Below, piece after piece: positions 60,922 to 61,167 of a DNA stretch of 61,167 nucleotides. Source of the DNA: Oscillospiraceae bacterium (GTDB taxonomy: Bacteria; Bacillota; Clostridia; Oscillospirales; Oscillospiraceae). The stretch is from contig JAGAMN010000013.1 in assembly GCA_017624715.1 (NCBI GenBank), positions 1-61,167 on the forward strand, given 5' to 3'. Under the pieces are notes generated by a model, which did no database searches, was not told where the DNA came from, and saw only the letters and a program-made list of their open reading frames with translations. The translations under genes and the position numbers were made by a program. Position 1 is the first letter of the stretch, and each line of letters starts with the position of its first letter.

Positions 60922-61167
60922 ATGCGAAAGAAAAGTTCAGAACCCTATATCGCCACATATCTGCACAGCAAGGGCAGAAGACTTGGCCTGCCCATTGCGG
61001 GCAATTTCGAGCTGACAGCCCGGTGCAATTTCAACTGCCCCATGTGCTATGTCCACATGACCCAGGAGCAGGTGGATGCCGCGGGCAGGGAGCTGACGGC
61101 CCGGCAGTGGCTGGATATTGCCAAAGCAGCCAGGGACAAGGGCATGGTCTTCGCGCTGCTCACCGGT
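60922..61167 (+). CDS. Radical SAM enzyme (N-terminal part, runs off the window)
   Basis: The first 82 residues of a radical SAM protein. Start ATG at 60922 with AGGTGA ahead. The cluster-binding motif is CNFNCPMCYVH (CxxxCxxC), preceded by LPIAGNFELTAR and followed by ELTARQWLDIAKAARDKG and FALLTG, as in SPASM/MoaA-type peptide maturases. With the precursor-like peptide and HPr-kinase-like protein upstream it suggests post-translational modification of a peptide. The C-terminal SPASM part is outside the window. Confidence 0.88.
   Translation, partial: MRKKSSEPYIATYLHSKGRRLGLPIAGNFELTARCNFNCPMCYVHMTQEQVDAAGRELTARQWLDIAKAARDKGMVFALLTG

Overview
The window looks like part of a gut-type Clostridia chromosome, most likely Oscillospiraceae/Ruminococcaceae. 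This rests on the style of the genes: GHKL/LytTR two-component pairs, lipoproteins beginning MKK.IALLLALVMVLS, corrinoid methyltransferase clusters, an eukaryotic-type branching enzyme, IS150-like IS3 elements and strong AGGAGG ribosome sites. The genus cannot be fixed from the sequence alone. Most of the chromosome-like part (from about 12.4 kb on) is GC-rich, while the retron/Fic region (about 3.5-8.3 kb) is visibly AT-richer and looks acquired.

Region 1 (1-11.4 kb) is an integrative element. It carries a tyrosine integrase, an excisionase-like protein, an HTH protein and a small sigma-like factor on the minus strand. It ends at 11329-11373 with the 3' part of an initiator tRNA gene, the expected attachment site. 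Its cargo is defence-like. One part is a retron with all parts visible: a ~210-nt msr-msd RNA with a 10-bp a1/a2 pairing, an NDT-like effector and a reverse transcriptase. Next to it, divergently, are an unknown 217-residue protein and a two-gene unit of a Fic protein (catalytic His replaced by Gln) plus a 911-residue SF1 helicase ending in a DUF2726-type nuclease-like domain. No conjugation genes are seen. The left end is cut by the window and carries an IS3 end.

Region 2 (11.7-21.2 kb) has a LytTR regulator facing its GHKL kinase. It is followed by a run of secreted or membrane-anchored surface proteins, one with a sortase-like tail, and a glycogen branching enzyme. Region 3 (21.2-25 kb) is a second accessory island with a paralogue of the element's small DUF6809-like gene and matching promoter, an XRE/nucleotidyltransferase toxin-antitoxin-like pair, and an IS3 copy whose transposase has an internal stop.

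Region 4 (25.2-33.4 kb) is a corrinoid methyl-transfer locus: corrinoid protein, DUF2284 protein, RamA-like ATP-dependent corrinoid activator and four UroD-family methyltransferases. It is run by a divergent PocR/AraC regulator. Region 5 (33.5-38.9 kb) has an SGNH esterase, a ROK repressor and a CUT1 sugar ABC transporter without its ATPase, with a promoter and a dyad operator between repressor and transporter. Region 6 (39-47.8 kb) holds an IS3 remnant, a TetR/flavin-reductase/DUF1295 operon with a perfect palindromic operator, and an ABC importer (binding protein, double permease, ATPase) continuing into a GT4 glycosyltransferase and a PHP phosphoesterase.

Region 7 (47.8-61.2 kb) starts with a second LytTR/GHKL pair. 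A five-repeat zinc-ribbon protein and a 2483-residue secreted protein joining a metallophosphoesterase and a VWA domain follow. After it come a small Cys-containing precursor-like protein, a membrane-anchored protein, an HPr-kinase-like protein and the start of a radical SAM enzyme. This last group looks like a peptide-maturation (RiPP-type) locus that runs off the window.
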